From Dimorphilus gyrociliatus (Eukaryota; Annelida; Polychaeta; Dinophilidae), in the NCBI GenBank assembly GCA_904063045.1, contig CAJFCJ010000017.1, positions 496,001 to 560,000 on the forward strand: DNA of 64,000 nucleotides. Direction: 5' to 3'. The translations under genes and the position numbers were made by a program. The notes under the pieces are model-generated. The model was given only the letters and a program-made list of their open reading frames with translations. It ran no database searches and had not been told where the DNA came from. Shown piece by piece: positions 22,476 through 34,456 of this stretch. Positions within the stretch are counted from its first letter, which is position 1; each line of letters opens with the position of its first letter.

Positions 22476-25071
22476 TATGGTTATATTTAGGTCGTTTTAA
22501 GAGAAAGAGAAGAAAAGATTTATGGGAGATTATACCGGGAGGGGATGAGGGGATAGGCGCTAATTGCACAAAGAAAAATGTACCAGACAGACGATACAAC
22601 ATAAAAGTTAGAATAATAAGAATGACTTTTAATAAGCATATTTAACTATATTTTTTTCTCTTTTCAAATCTTTTCTTCTTTCTTTCTTTCTTTCTTTTTT
22701 TTTCTTTTACTTTTTTAATATGATTTTTTAATTTATTAAGAAATTTTGTTACTTTTTGTTTTTTTAAAAAAAAATTATTCTCAGTTTTATTTTATTGTAG
22801 AAAAAGAAGATACGAAAAGGAGCTTGAAAGTTTACTATGGAAAATTGATATAAAGGAGGTAACTAAGAGAATGGAAAATTTCTGCCAGAATAACAAGGTT
22901 TGTTTTTTTATATTTACAGTTTCTTTAGAACAAATGCACATATATATATATTTATTTAGCACTGGAAAAGTAGCGTTACTTCACTAACTTCCGCTCTAAG
23001 TTTTGAAATGCGTCAAGTATTTACCGAAGTCGGTAAATACAAGGGAACAATTGTTGCTATAAAGAAAATAAATAAAAGATGCGTTGATTTGACAAGAAAC
23101 GTTAGAAAAGAATTAAAAGCAATGAGAGATCTTCGACACGATAACATTAATCCTTTTATTGGAGCGAATGCTGATCCTGGAAATGTTTTCGTCTTTACGG
23201 AATATTGTACAAGAGGAAGCCTTCAGGACATATTGGCTAACGAAGATGTTAAACTAGATCAAATTATTATTGCTTCTTTAGTTTTTGATATAATTAAGGT
23301 ATATATCAAGTTACAAATTATCTGAAACATTTTATACCTTCTGAAACTATATACACATATTTATATATAGGAAATGTATAAAGTATCTTATAATGTATAT
23401 AGTACATACAATATAAAATATTTATACATATCGTACAGGAGATGTTAAATAATTTGCACGTTATAGGCTTTATGCGTAATCAGCTTTTATTATTTAATAT
23501 ACAGGGAATAATATATCTTCACGATTCTGAGATTAAAAGTCACGGCAAGTTAAAGACTTCAAATTGTTTGGTTGATAGTAGATGGGTTGTTAAATTAACG
23601 GATTTTGGTTTATGGGATTTTAAGAAATGTGATGAAGATGAAAGAGAACATTCCTATTACGAAGGTCTTCTATATACAGCACCAGAACTAATTGGTGATC
23701 AGAGTAGACAAAGTCATGGAACTCAAAAGGGAGATTCTTACTCATTTGCAATTGTTTTATACGAAATTTATGGTCGCCGAGGTCCATTCGGAGATGTAGA
23801 ACTCTCTGCCAAGGAGATTGTCGATCTCGTCGGAAATGTTAATAACTATTACCTTCCCTATAGGCCAAAACTAGCAGATATAAATCTTGCGCCAATCTAT
23901 GTAACCGAATGTATAAACGATTGTTGGCAACAAGAACCAAGCGCAAGGCCAGATTTTAAACAAATAAAATCAAGATTGAAACCCTTACAACAGGGTCTTA
24001 AATCAAATATCTTTGATAATATAATGACAATTATGGAAAAATACGCAACAAATTTAGAGGAGATTGTTGACGAGAGAACGGAATTGCTAAAAGAAGAGAA
24101 GAAGAAAACTGAAGAGTTGCTCCATCAAATGCTTCCACCTTCCGTTGCCGAACAATTAAAAAGAGGGAAAAGGGTTGAGGCAGAGACTTTTGATTCAGTT
24201 ACAATTTATTTTTCTGATATTTGCGGTTTTACTGTTTTATCTTCCCAAAGCAGCCCAATGCAAATTGTAGATCTTCTTAATGATTTATATACTCTTTTTG
24301 ACTCAATTTTAGAAAATTACGATGTTTATAAGGTTGAAACTATTGGAGATGCTTATATGGTTGTTTCAGGCTTACCTAAGAGAGTCAATAACTATAAGCA
24401 CGTTAGTGAGATTGCCTCTATGTCTCTAAGACTCTTAAGTGCAATTAAAACTTTTAAAGTTAAACATAGACCAGCCGATACAATAAAATTAAGGATAGGA
24501 TTACACTCTGGACCAGTTGTTGCCGGTGTTGTAGGTCTAAAAATGCCCAGATACTGTTTGTAAGTAGACTAATATTCTCATTCGTTCTTCTTTTCAAAAT
24601 GTATTAATTACATAACCTAGATTTGGGGATACCGTCAACACTGCTTCAAGAATGGAAAGTAGTGGAGAACCTTTAAAAATTCATTGCTCAGAAACTTGCC
24701 ACGAACTTTTAAAAATTGTTGGCGGTTTCCGTTGCGAAGAACGAGGTATGATCAACGTTAAGGGAAAGGGAGATATGACAACATATTGGTTGAAAGACGA
24801 AGATGACGAATCGAAGCAGAGACGCCTTGTTGAAGAAGAGGATAGACGTGCTAAAAAACTCAAATCTTCCATTAGAAATTCAAGAAAAACACCAAGATCT
24901 CCCTACAAGAGATCACCGTCGCCTCCATTAAGTGACGACGAACAATGTGGTAAATACTTAAACGTCCTAGATGAATATAAACCAATAAATAAAGCTCTGG
25001 AAACTGAAGTTCTATTGAAGAATGATTCAAAACAAGTGAGCGTTAAAATTATTGGTGAAACCAAACTTTAA
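14784..25071 (+). CDS. receptor-type (membrane) guanylate cyclase, natriuretic-peptide-receptor-like
   Basis: Nine coding exons: 14784-15215, 17783-18107, 18695-18987, 19585-19887, 21635-21819, 22801-22897, 22960-23298, 23505-24559 and 24621-25071. All phases agree, giving 1159 residues. It makes cGMP from GTP at the plasma membrane in response to an extracellular ligand. There is a signal peptide ([19 protein letters not shown]; an in-frame ATG at 14724 would place 20 residues before it), a periplasmic-binding-protein-like ligand domain (to about 450), a TM helix (about 490-512) and a kinase homology domain. That domain has HGKLKTSNC in place of the catalytic HRDLKxxN, so it is a pseudokinase, as in the family. 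A dimerisation coiled coil ([17 protein letters not shown]) precedes the cyclase domain. Metal aspartates are in SDICGF and ETIGDAY; the guanine-specifying E (KVETIGD) and C (PRYCLFGD) are intact. A basic, serine/proline-rich tail of about 90 residues follows. The ligand is unknown. Confidence 0.95.
15216..17782. other. intron 1 of the guanylate cyclase with a possible regulatory block
   Basis: A 2.57-kb intron. It contains GA/CT microsatellites (about 15878-15895, 16043-16070, 16118-16147). At about 16980-17360 there is a stretch of balanced composition, free of simple repeats and with several homeobox-type TAATTA/ATTA cores, which stands out from its AT-rich, repetitive surroundings. No coding exon is supported; short open frames there are not protein-like. 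Confidence 0.5.
16118..16147. repeat. (TC)n microsatellite
   Basis: TC dinucleotide run in intron 1 of the guanylate cyclase. Confidence 0.9.
20061..20105. repeat. (TTC)n trinucleotide repeat
   Basis: A CCT/CTT repeat immediately after a T11A9 block (20035-20054) in intron 4 of the guanylate cyclase. Confidence 0.9.
20925..20998. repeat. (TA)n blocks separated by identical TATCCTGTATA spacers
   Basis: Three TA runs are separated by two copies of TCCTG. It looks like a duplicated, interrupted microsatellite rather than a spacer array. It lies in intron 4 of the guanylate cyclase. Confidence 0.85.
22434..22471. repeat. (TA)n microsatellite
   Basis: About 38 bp of TA in intron 5 of the guanylate cyclase. 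The open frames reading through it on both strands are repeat artefacts. Confidence 0.9.
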
Positions 25072-28000
25072 ACTCAAATTTCCTTGAATTTATAAGTTTA
25101 GTGAGAGAAAAGAAACGGAATTTTAATTCAAGTTTGTTTTTTTTTTTTAAAAAAAAAAGAATCCCAAAAATTTTTTTCGAATGCATACAAAAGAAGAAAG
25201 GAAAAGAAAAAAGAAAGAAAAATAAAGTGTATTCTCTCTTTGTTTTTGATGAATAATCATAATGTTCTATGTTACTTTAGGTTGAAAATAAAATCATATT
25301 TATACAAAGAGAGTTTTCTATCTCTTAAAAAAGACTATTTATTGATTTTACTGGTATATTAGAAAGTAAAGTCAGTCTATATTTATATATATAGTATACT
25401 ATTTATCTTATAATGTACTATACTCAATGATTATCGTCTTTATATTTTCTTACAAGTATACAATTCGTGAATCTTTTTCTTCTTCTCCTTCTTCTTTTCC
25501 TTCTTTGCCCATTCTCCTTTTACTAACAACCCTGACAGAGTATGATACATTTAACATTCATAATTTTTATGATCAAGGAAATTGAGCTCGAATAAGAAGA
25601 TTGTCTTCCATATCTCCTTGCTCTTTACATTACTAAGATACACATATAGTTCCATAGATAGACAATATCATCACCCTCCTTTTCGAATAACCATATCTAA
25701 ATAAAAAGCTTGATTATATTTAATTACTTATTTTGCAGGGTAAACGAAGGCCAAAAAGAGGAAATAATAAGATGTAAATATAATAGCATCTTATTACTAA
25801 TTGTACTCTTTTTATTGTTTTTACTTGTTTTTAAACTAAACAATATATTTACAAACCAGGTATAGTTTCTCTTATATTTGAAATAATTTGTTATAATCGC
25901 CATTCTAATTATCATTATCATCGTTATTATAATAATTTATTCCTTATTCAGATAACATTTAAAAAAATGGGGAACCGACAAAAATATTCATCAGTTTATG
26001 GTACAAAAACTAGGCTAAACCGTCATTTGTTTCAAACAAAGGAGTAGATACTAATATCTTATTAATATCTTTACAGTCTACAGTCTGATGTACTTTTTCA
26101 CTTTCCCCTCTCATTATGATTGGCACGTGTTTAATAGCTTCAAATGATCAGTAAAGGGCTAACATAGTATATTAATAGCTGTCAGTTTTAGCTTGTTTCT
26201 CATCAAACTAACTCATATTCTATTTCATTCTTCAATCGGTTAATAATTTCTTCCAAAAGAATTGCATCCTTGTAGTCATGGCAATTTCCACCAGTTGTTG
26301 TTGTTGTTGTAGCTTATAGCCTATATATATATATATATATTTGTGTATATGTGTGTTTATATAATATGTAGATATATTAAACAAATCTATATATTTACTT
26401 TTTTAATCATGTATTTTGTTATTTATTTTTAAAGGGAAAATAAAATACAATTTACCTTTTGTATTTCTAAAAATAGAAATGTTAAAGAGGTAAGAGAGAG
26501 AGAGAGAGAGAGAAAGAAGGAGGCGGGGGGCGGAAGAAGGGAGAAAAAGATGTGGATAAGGAAAGAAGTAAACTTCTTAAGCGCGATATTCATCTTCACT
26601 ATTCACTTAATGTTCCCTTTTCATAATCAACTGTTTCAATATTTTAATGTACAGTACTTTTATATATTATGATACAATTAGCGATAGGTCGCCTAAAATT
26701 TCTCCTTAGTAAATAATCAGAGAAATTCTGAAGACCTTGCACAGTTTGCCCATGGACTTATTATTGAACCGTTGCAAATTACAACTATTCTACAGTATTT
26801 TCCCGAAAATGTATGAAGTTTTCAAGGACGTTTCTTATACTATTCTTGAAAATATACCGTAATCTATTAAGATTGTTTCTAGTCTTAAATTATAGAATAT
26901 AGTTATAAGGTAAAATACCAAAGGTAACATTTTACCTATTATTTTAATATTAAACTAAAAAAAAAGACTGTAAAACATTTTAGATGATTTAATATAACTT
27001 TTAAGGAGAAAATTTTATAGGTTAATAGTCTACTATAATCTATTCTTGTACTCCTATTCGCTTCTTTCTCTTTAAACAATTTAAAAATACTTGGCCTTAC
27101 TTATTTCCCATTCTTTAGTATATAGCTGAAAAGCTAGGACGATAGTAAACATGAAACTAAAGTATTGATGCTAATTACATCAAATTACTAACAAAAATTT
27201 GATCAATGCCGAAGTTTTACGTTTCCTTTAAATTAGTAGTTTGTATTATTAGGATAGTCTTGTAATTTTGTTTCTTATTTGCTAAGAAATATTTATTTAC
27301 AACAGCAAAAACAAAAATAAACGAAACTAGACCATCAACACTAAAAACAAAAAGCAACTAATATATCGATAATAAACGTAAAACGTGACAAATAGATTAC
27401 TAAAAAGTCACATTGGAAAAGAGTATTCTGTAGATTTTTAACGGTTTACTAGTAATAATCTATTTCAATATAACATAAGAAAGTTATTAATGAATAAGTA
27501 AATAAATAAATGGAAAAAACTGCATTAGATAAAATAAATTATGTCTAAAAATGAGGACATTCATATTACCAATATAAAATTTATAAGGTGGAAATGAAGA
27601 GGAAAAAAGTATAATGTATAAAACTTATTTACGTTTCCTTTACTTGAAATCCTATTCATTCAAATAAAGAAAGAAAAGATAGATATTCTTCTATCCTTAT
27701 ATAAAAAGTTGTAAGGCTAACTGTATCTTTCCTAACGGATGAAGTACTGTAATTAAATTTCCTATGCTCTTCTCTATTGTCTTACAATATAGTATCAATT
27801 TTCTTAGAGATTATCCTAGTTTAATTTATCATTCATTCATTTTTCTTCCCCTACTTGCAATTATCATTCAATTCTATAATCTTATAAAGAAGGAAGAAGA
27901 AAATGTTTCAGATAAAGGAAAAGTATATGAAAATTCAATGCTGTTGTAAATAGATTGTCTATTATTTAACAATATTTATACAAACTAAACAGACAAGAGA

Positions 28001-28820
28001 GAGGATGAGATAGAGAGAAAGAGACAGAGATAGAGACGGAGAGAGAGAGAGAGAGAGAGACAAAAAAAAAAGAAAGAGAGAAAGAAAGTAGTTGAAAATT
28101 GATAGATAAAACCTTAGAAAAAATATCTAATATAAAAAAACCCGAACACAGTAGAATAAGCCTTTTAGCGGATGTAAGAGTTTATTAATAGTTTGCTTAT
28201 ATCCTTTAAAAAGGAATAGATTTTCTAAACATTTTTACCTTTATAGATTAAATAAAAAGAAATAAGCGAAGTTATTCAATGAAATTTAACTAGTTTATAA
28301 TAATAATCAACTAATCAATCAATATTTCGTATTTATAAATAATTCCGTATAATTAATAAGATTCTTAAAGAGATTTGTTTGTTGTTTTTCAAAAAAAACA
28401 AAAAATATTTCTTTTATATTCAAAATACGATGTTTATTTACAAATTTTCATTTAAATGTATCAATATATACGCTTTATGCTCAACAAAATTGACTTTTTT
28501 TATTGATTAATTTCTTTCTAAGAAATTCCCTTTACAACAATGATGAGTCATGGGGAGTTTTTCCCAAGTATAAATAGCTGTTTGCGTTCTCCCCCCTTTA
28601 TCATAATATTTAATTTTGAAACTCTGATTTAAAGAGAAAAGGTTTGTTAATTACTTGTTTAGTTTTAATAAAATATTATTAACTATTAAAGCTTGTAGGT
28701 TATCTGTATAAATTTCATTATTAACAAACATCAGCAACTTGTTCCTTAATAATTACTTTTTCGTGCAGATCAATAATTCGTTTGATAAGATCATGATTGT
28801 TTTTCAGACGGGGTAACGAG
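25072..28820. other. 3.7-kb intergenic region
   Basis: The guanylate cyclase 3' end is followed by a T12A10 block (25137-25158) and an AATAAA signal (about 25221). Beyond that are GTT repeats (about 26296-26311), GA tracts (26492-26512, 28036-28060) and a TA tract (about 26324-26340). A weak acceptor (TTTTCAG at 28801-28807) just before the next gene suggests a non-coding first exon for it. No protein-coding or RNA gene is recognised; short frames here are AT-driven. Confidence 0.5.
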
Positions 28821-29695
28821 ATGAATAATGTACAGGCTTTAGCAAAGGCTGGAGCTATTGGGATATGCTCCATTATAACTTGCTGCTTTGGATTTTTCTT
28901 CATTATACCTGGTATAGCGTTAACGGCTTCTTCGAATGACGAACATTTTGACAGTGATTTTTTTGAGGAAAGCAACAGAGGAATGAGAGTTGCCGGGGGT
29001 GTCCTTCTAGCTCTTGGTATTTTATGCGCTATTGTTGGAGTAACTATGTGCTGTTTTGCATGTAAAGCTATTAAATCTAAACAAGCGCAACCCGGAGTTA
29101 TCATTACCCAAGTGAGTCATCGTGTTTCAATAGATATTATTGTTATGTCTTTAAAAGTTTTTAATAAAGTTGTGATCCTGCTGTGTATCTACCTAAATGT
29201 ATAGATATATTCAACTAGCAATCTCTCTGTTATCTGTATGCATCTTATATATTAACTGTGTCATTTTGTAGATCAACCATCCGTTATCTTTTTCTAATTG
29301 ATAAAACAGAACAGATGAATAATTTGTTCTTTTTTTCAGGGACCAACTATAAGCGGACAAGGTCCCCAAGGTCCTGTATATACTCAACAACAGTATGCCC
29401 AATATCATTATGGGCAACCTGGATTACCACCTCAGCAGTATGGTGAACAGATACCTCCACAAAGTATGCCCCCTCCATCAGGCGTACCTCCCCATCCTGG
29501 TATGCCTCCTCAACCAAACAACTATTCCAATCCCTATCAGCAACCTCCACCATTTAATCCGGAATACAACAATCAGCCAGTGTAAATATAAGAACATATT
29601 GCAGTTTCCAACAAAATGTCGATATTTAACAATATTTTTTTTATTACCAACATAGGGGTCAACCACCTCAGTACAACGACATTATGAAGCAGTGA
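28821..29695 (+). CDS. two-transmembrane PPxY-tail protein, member 1 of local family
   Basis: Exons 28821-29111, 29340-29581 and 29656-29695, phases consistent, 190 residues. Two hydrophobic helices (about 8-33 and 53-76) flank a short acidic loop. The second ends in cysteines (CCFACKA), possible palmitoylation sites. A proline/glutamine/tyrosine-rich cytoplasmic tail has repeated PPQ and PPHPG segments and ends GQPPQYNDIMKQ, a PPxY motif of the class bound by WW domains of Nedd4-type ubiquitin ligases. The last exon is exactly 40 nt. The sequence across intron 1 (QPGVIIT / GPTISGQ) is nearly repeated in the gene at 39080. The first in-frame ATG (28821) after a likely 5'-UTR acceptor was chosen. 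A membrane adaptor role is inference; the family is not recognised. Confidence 0.75.
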
Positions 29696-31027
29696 AAAGT
29701 TGATGTGAAATAATAATATCAACAATTTAATAATTTTTACTCTCCATTGCAGTATATAAGAATTGGCCCTCTCTCTCACTCTTCCCTCTTAACACGTGTT
29801 ATCCAATAGCCTCAACAGCTTACGTATATTTGTAATATTAAAAAAAAGACTAGTATGCAGTGTTTTAATTAGAAAATTTTAAGTAATCTGGTTTAGTCGC
29901 TTTGAATTATCTGGCTTCGTTTGTTTAATAACTTCAGCTTTGAAAGCAAGAAGGGCAAAAAAAAAAAACTAAAAAATTCACTATTCACTATTTTATTATT
30001 AATTTATTACGTAAGAAATTATAAAGTGAAATATTTTTAGAAAGATAAACTACTTGATATTTTATTGGAAGGTAACAGAATGATTTATTTATTCATTTAC
30101 TTATATTCTATTTTTTATAAGACTTTTGCTTCTCATAATGAAAAAGAGAACAAAAATTGTTTTTGTTCCTGTCAATGCTTTTTTCATATATATTGATAAC
30201 TATGCTTTTTATATGTGTATGTATATATATATATATATATATTAATATTGAAACATTACAGTTTTAACATGAAGAAAGAATATATCTTTAGTGATAAAAA
30301 TGGATTTTGTAGTTTGGAATAGGTAAAAAAAAAAAGTAAATTGATAATACTTCACCACACATTATGAACTATTACTTCTACGTTGTATGAAAATAGGAGA
30401 CTTTCAACCTTTCATCGCTGCTCCGCATCATCAAATAAACGTTTGCATCTCTTAATAATTGTTATCTGTATGTACTGATAATTTTATATCAAGGTTACCT
30501 GTACTATAGCCACTATCGAGAACAATACTTTATACCGACATGGAAATAGTGATAAACCGCTTTTTTGCGTAAAATCTCAAAGTGCATTTACCGCTCTACT
30601 TAAAAGCACGCAAGTTTATCTTATGAATACTAAATATAGTCAAGGACATTTACGGCTAAGCATTGGGTAGTTTATAATAAAACTTTATTACTAAATAATA
30701 ATACTATTTCTCATGCAATACGAGAAAGGTTTCAAGAGAAATTGAGCCGGATAAATATTTATACTGATAAGCTATTATGAAAACTGTATCAGTTCCAATA
30801 CAACAAATCAGACATTAAATGGAATTTAGAGTAATCAGCAGAAATATAAGATAATTCACTTAAGGAAAACGTCTGTACATACATATATCATGTTATATAC
30901 TGTAAAGAAGTATATACATGTATACGTATACAATTGATATATGAAAAGAAAAAAAGTCTTTCTCTCTTTAGCTAATTTAAAGAACTACTTTCTTTCTAAA
31001 AGAAGAAGAGGTTTTGTAGTCTATTAA
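29696..31027. other. intergenic, convergent 3' ends
   Basis: This lies between the 3' ends of the PPxY gene (plus) and the CPT1-like gene (minus). It is AT-rich with an A10 run (29958-29967) and a TA tract (30221-30242); several AATAAA/TTTATT hexamers could serve as polyadenylation signals. No gene is seen. Confidence 0.5.
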
Positions 31028-33187
31028 TTACAATTGAGCTTTTTGAAGAAGACTACGCATATCTCCCATTGCCTCAATGAGAACGTCGGCAAACTTCTTT
31101 GAGTCAGTTGATTCGCATGTTCTCCATGAAGTTATGTTGAAATTAAGCAAATGCTCTCCAATGACAATATACAAGATACCATAGCCATCATGGCTGGCTG
31201 GTCCAAAACCACCGCCCATAGTCTCTTCTATCAGAGGCAAACCCAATGTTCCGATTACGGTCGGGGTTTGTGATGTACTCAAGTTCATAGGTAACTTATA
31301 AGCTTCATTTCTAAAGACTAGAGGCGTATCTCTTCCTAGCTCCCTAGCGGCCAAGAGAAGGCCGAGCATATGCCTGTCAGAACCATATCCTAAGGTACTT
31401 TCAATATTCTTCTTCTTTTGTAAATCTATAGCCTTAACTAAAGCTTGCTTCTTTTCTTTCGCTGTCATCGACTGGTCGTCCATCTTTCTGACAAAATCAA
31501 CCGACAGTTCGGTTACAGGATTAATATTTTCAGTACGTCCGAGTAAAAATAATCTTGTTGAGGCAGGTTCATAAGTCTTTGCTAATTGGCCGTTCATTCT
31601 ATAATATGCCAATTGAATGGCCATTTGAACGAAAGCATCTGGACTGTAGCCCAACTTCTTTATCTCTCCCTTTCCAATAGGGCAGTGCAAGCTAAATACA
31701 TCCATATTGTCGCCCATCGTCATCAAATGATTATAAGCGTAAGTTATGTCACTTTCCATATAGTCCAAATTCCATTCGAGAGGTTTAGGGGGCGGGAGAG
31801 TTCTTGGTTCAGGTTCGCCAAGTGTCAAAACGTCCCCGTCGGGTGAGTATCTTTCGTAAATCAAAACTCTCTCCCAAAGAAGAACGTAATGAGTTGCGTC
31901 AGCTCCTGTATGTTCCATATTTGCTCCACCTTGAATAGAGTGACCAAAACCACCAACAGTTATGCCCTTATCAAACCATCTATGATAGCCATCTCCGCAT
32001 AAAGCAGCATGAGACTGATCAGAAATATTATCGAAACGTTTATGATCGCTCAAAAACACCATAAACAGGGAAGATTCAATTTCTTCTAGAGTAGCAGCGT
32101 TTTTTTCTTGTAATTTTATTCGTCGACTTGCCCATTCACTTCTCGGCAAGCCTGTCAGAGAAGCAACAGGCTTAATATCTTCTAGATAGTTATTATCTTT
32201 TGCAGCTTCTTCAATTATGTCCAATTGTTTCCTTAATTCAAGTTTGGTCAAACTTCTCAGCTTTCCAGTCTTCTTATCTGGGGCGTATAAATCAAGTCTG
32301 TAATACTGCCCATAAGCAATAACGACACAATGTTTAGCATCTTTGTTCTTAACAAGGGTATCAATTTCAGGTCCTGGAATTCGACAAGTACCGAACATGT
32401 AATAAGCACCATCCATACATACTGGAATTACACCCATAATAATATCCGGCTGTAAACGATTCTGCTCTATTAATTCCGCATACTTGACGACGGTGTGAAG
32501 AACCGTTGCTATGCGAGCATTCGGTTTACATTTAATTTCTGGTTTTAGGGTTCCGGTCATAAAGAAATTGACGTTAATTGCGATTGGGTCTCGATTCTGG
32601 AGATAGTTATAATCAATCCACCACTTGGATAACCAATTATCCTCTTCTTTTATTTTCTTTTCAAGAAACTTTTGCAATATCTTCCCTTCTCCATCACGAA
32701 ATTGTTCTACCAATTTCTTCGTTTCTTCATATTCTGCCGCCGAAACCAAAGGCTTAACCGTCATTAAATATTTCTGACATGTATCTTCAAGCTCTGGAAG
32801 AGGAAGTCTAGGTAGCACTGACTGTAAGTCAAAAGTTCCATAGTTATTCGGTCCAAGAAGAGCTTTAACAGTTAAACCCCATAATTTAGTTTTGAAAGAC
32901 TTAGGTTGCCGAATCCAATTCTGATAACCGTATAGATATCTAAGGATTTTCCAACGAACTCCATCCAGAGATAGCGCTGAACTATATCCGGCTGAAAAGC
33001 CTAGTAAAGTTGTAATAATATAAATGATAAATTTTGGTACATCATTATAGCCCAAATCTTGAAAAATCTTCTCTACAAACTCTATTCCATAATGGCTAGC
33101 CACGGCCGAACCAACAACTCCAATGGAATTCTTATTAAAGACATTGGAAAGAATTTGGTTGGATAAAGATAATTTAGGTGCCTCCAT
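31028..33187 (-). CDS. CPT1: carnitine O-palmitoyltransferase 1-like, intronless
   Basis: One uninterrupted frame of 719 residues; vertebrate CPT1 has about 770. The enzyme transfers long-chain acyl groups from CoA to carnitine at the mitochondrial outer membrane, the entry step of fatty-acid oxidation. A hydrophobic segment at about 53-72 (FIIYIITTLLGFSAGYSSAL) corresponds to the second CPT1 membrane helix. The following SVLPRLPLPELEDT motif is CPT1-specific. The catalytic histidine is in MEHTGADA (His426). The CoA-binding GKGEIKK (505-511), LGRTENI and STSQTP (637-642) motifs are present. The N-terminus is about 45 residues shorter than in CPT1A and only weakly hydrophobic at helix 1, so the malonyl-CoA-sensing segment is reduced. 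Absence of introns among intron-containing neighbours suggests retroposition or intron loss. Assignment to CPT1 rather than CPT2/CRAT rests on the membrane segment. Confidence 0.9.
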   Translation of the reverse strand: MEAPKLSLSNQILSNVFNKNSIGVVGSAVASHYGIEFVEKIFQDLGYNDVPKFIIYIITTLLGFSAGYSSALSLDGVRWKILRYLYGYQNWIRQPKSFKTKLWGLTVKALLGPNNYGTFDLQSVLPRLPLPELEDTCQKYLMTVKPLVSAAEYEETKKLVEQFRDGEGKILQKFLEKKIKEEDNWLSKWWIDYNYLQNRDPIAINVNFFMTGTLKPEIKCKPNARIATVLHTVVKYAELIEQNRLQPDIIMGVIPVCMDGAYYMFGTCRIPGPEIDTLVKNKDAKHCVVIAYGQYYRLDLYAPDKKTGKLRSLTKLELRKQLDIIEEAAKDNNYLEDIKPVASLTGLPRSEWASRRIKLQEKNAATLEEIESSLFMVFLSDHKRFDNISDQSHAALCGDGYHRWFDKGITVGGFGHSIQGGANMEHTGADATHYVLLWERVLIYERYSPDGDVLTLGEPEPRTLPPPKPLEWNLDYMESDITYAYNHLMTMGDNMDVFSLHCPIGKGEIKKLGYSPDAFVQMAIQLAYYRMNGQLAKTYEPASTRLFLLGRTENINPVTELSVDFVRKMDDQSMTAKEKKQALVKAIDLQKKKNIESTLGYGSDRHMLGLLLAARELGRDTPLVFRNEAYKLPMNLSTSQTPTVIGTLGLPLIEETMGGGFGPASHDGYGILYIVIGEHLLNFNITSWRTCESTDSKKFADVLIEAMGDMRSLLQKAQL

Positions 33188-33753
33188 GACAGTTTCTTCA
33201 AGAGTGAATGTTAAAAGTAAAAAGTAGCGATGTGAGATAGCAATTTAAGATAAAAGAATTTTAATTTACAAATGCTCATTGGTCATCTTTAAAAAAAAAT
33301 TTTTCGCCAACAATATGCATACGTTAAATTCCAAAGATGAAACAGATAAGAGGCTAGTTCGAAGATCGAGTAGATTATCCATTTAGACTCTTGTCTAATA
33401 AGAGGACAAACCACTCTTGTAATTAATTTCTCCTATAAATCTCACTATGGAATTTATTCAGAAAGAAATAAACAAGAAATAGATTTGCCAGAGACTACTT
33501 CCGTCGTCTGCATATCAATAGGGGTATATTTAACATTTTATAGCCAACTTAAAATGCAAATGAGTTGCGAATCGTACTTTATCGCAAAAAGTTTATAAAT
33601 AAAACAATCTAACAATATGCGTCCGATCCTTCTAGGTCAATGAGAAATGATGAAGGCCTTAATCGCGTATTTTTATGCGCGAGAAGCGTACGGCTCACCT
33701 TGTTACGACAATGTGCGCTTTAGCCAATCTGATTCTCACTAATTTCTATATTT
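33188..33753. other. intergenic between CPT1-like and FAHD1
   Basis: This 566-bp spacer must hold the promoter of the CPT1-like gene and the 3' end of FAHD1, both on the minus strand. It contains an A9T5 block (33291-33304). No gene is seen. Confidence 0.5.
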
Positions 33754-34456
33754 TTATTCAATAAGGAATTTTATACTAGATAATTCATTCACTCCAGCTT
33801 CGATCCTATCTCCGGCACTGACAGGACCAACTCCAGACGGGGTTCCAGTCAAAATTAAGTCTCCTTCTTCCAAAGTGAAATAACCACTAACAAATGATAT
33901 TAGCTTACTCGGAGAGAAAATCATACAATCCGTCTGACCATCCTGCTTCATAACGTCATTTACCTTTAGCCATAAACGAACGTCCTCAGGATTGCGTATC
34001 ATTTCCTTGGGTAGAAAGTCTCCAACTGGACAGGAAGTATCGAAACTTTTTGCTAAACTCCATGGCAAACCTTTTTTCTTTAAAGCTGTCTGCTTATCGC
34101 GATCAGTCATATCAAGCGCAACGCAATAACCAGCAACATGTTCCATTGCATTTTCTTCCGTTATATTTGATCCATTCTTTCCGATAACGAGGCCTAACTC
34201 GACTTCGTGATGAAGTTCATTTGTATTCGGAGGTAATCTTATTTTATTCGGCTCGCGAACGTAGGCTGTAGAAGGTTTCAAAAATATAATGGGATCATCA
34301 GGAACTTCGTTGCCTAGTTCTTTAGCGTGAGCTCTTTTGATAAAAAAAAGGAATGATACTTTGCATTAGTATACTTCAAAACCTATACTACCTAAAATTA
34401 CGGCCAACGCATATTATTTTCCTCCCAAATTCCCAAAATCTAGAATATTTTGACAT
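33754..34456 (-). CDS. FAHD1: fumarylacetoacetate hydrolase domain protein 1 (acylpyruvase / oxaloacetate decarboxylase)
   Basis: Exons 34456-34392 and 34333-33754, with a 58-nt intron, phase consistent, 214 residues (family about 221-224). FAHD1 hydrolyses acylpyruvates and decarboxylates oxaloacetate in mitochondria using Mg2+. The small first exon encodes MSKYSRFWEFGRKIICVGRN, matching the family start with the conserved CVGRN. Then come PIIFLKPSTAY, the metal-binding LHHEVELG, DMTDRDKQ, KKKGLPWSLAKSFD and LEEGDLILTGTPSGVGP. It starts 248 bp from the divergent sugar transporter, so the two probably share a promoter. No cleavable targeting peptide is obvious. Confidence 0.93.

Noticed and set aside
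22300-22645. Overlapping 97-100-codon frames on both strands
   Set aside because: Both read through a (TA)n tract in intron 5 of the guanylate cyclase and have no protein-like features.
27764-27949. 61-codon plus-strand frame in the intergenic region
   Set aside because: AT-driven composition, no domain and no splice context.
28721-29104. 127-codon minus-strand frame
   Set aside because: It is the antisense shadow of exon 1 of PPxY member 1, whose plus-strand exon is supported by splice sites and a paralogue.
29211-29779. Several minus-strand frames of 60-70 codons
   Set aside because: All lie opposite exons 2 and 3 of PPxY member 1; the proline-rich plus strand removes stops on the other strand.
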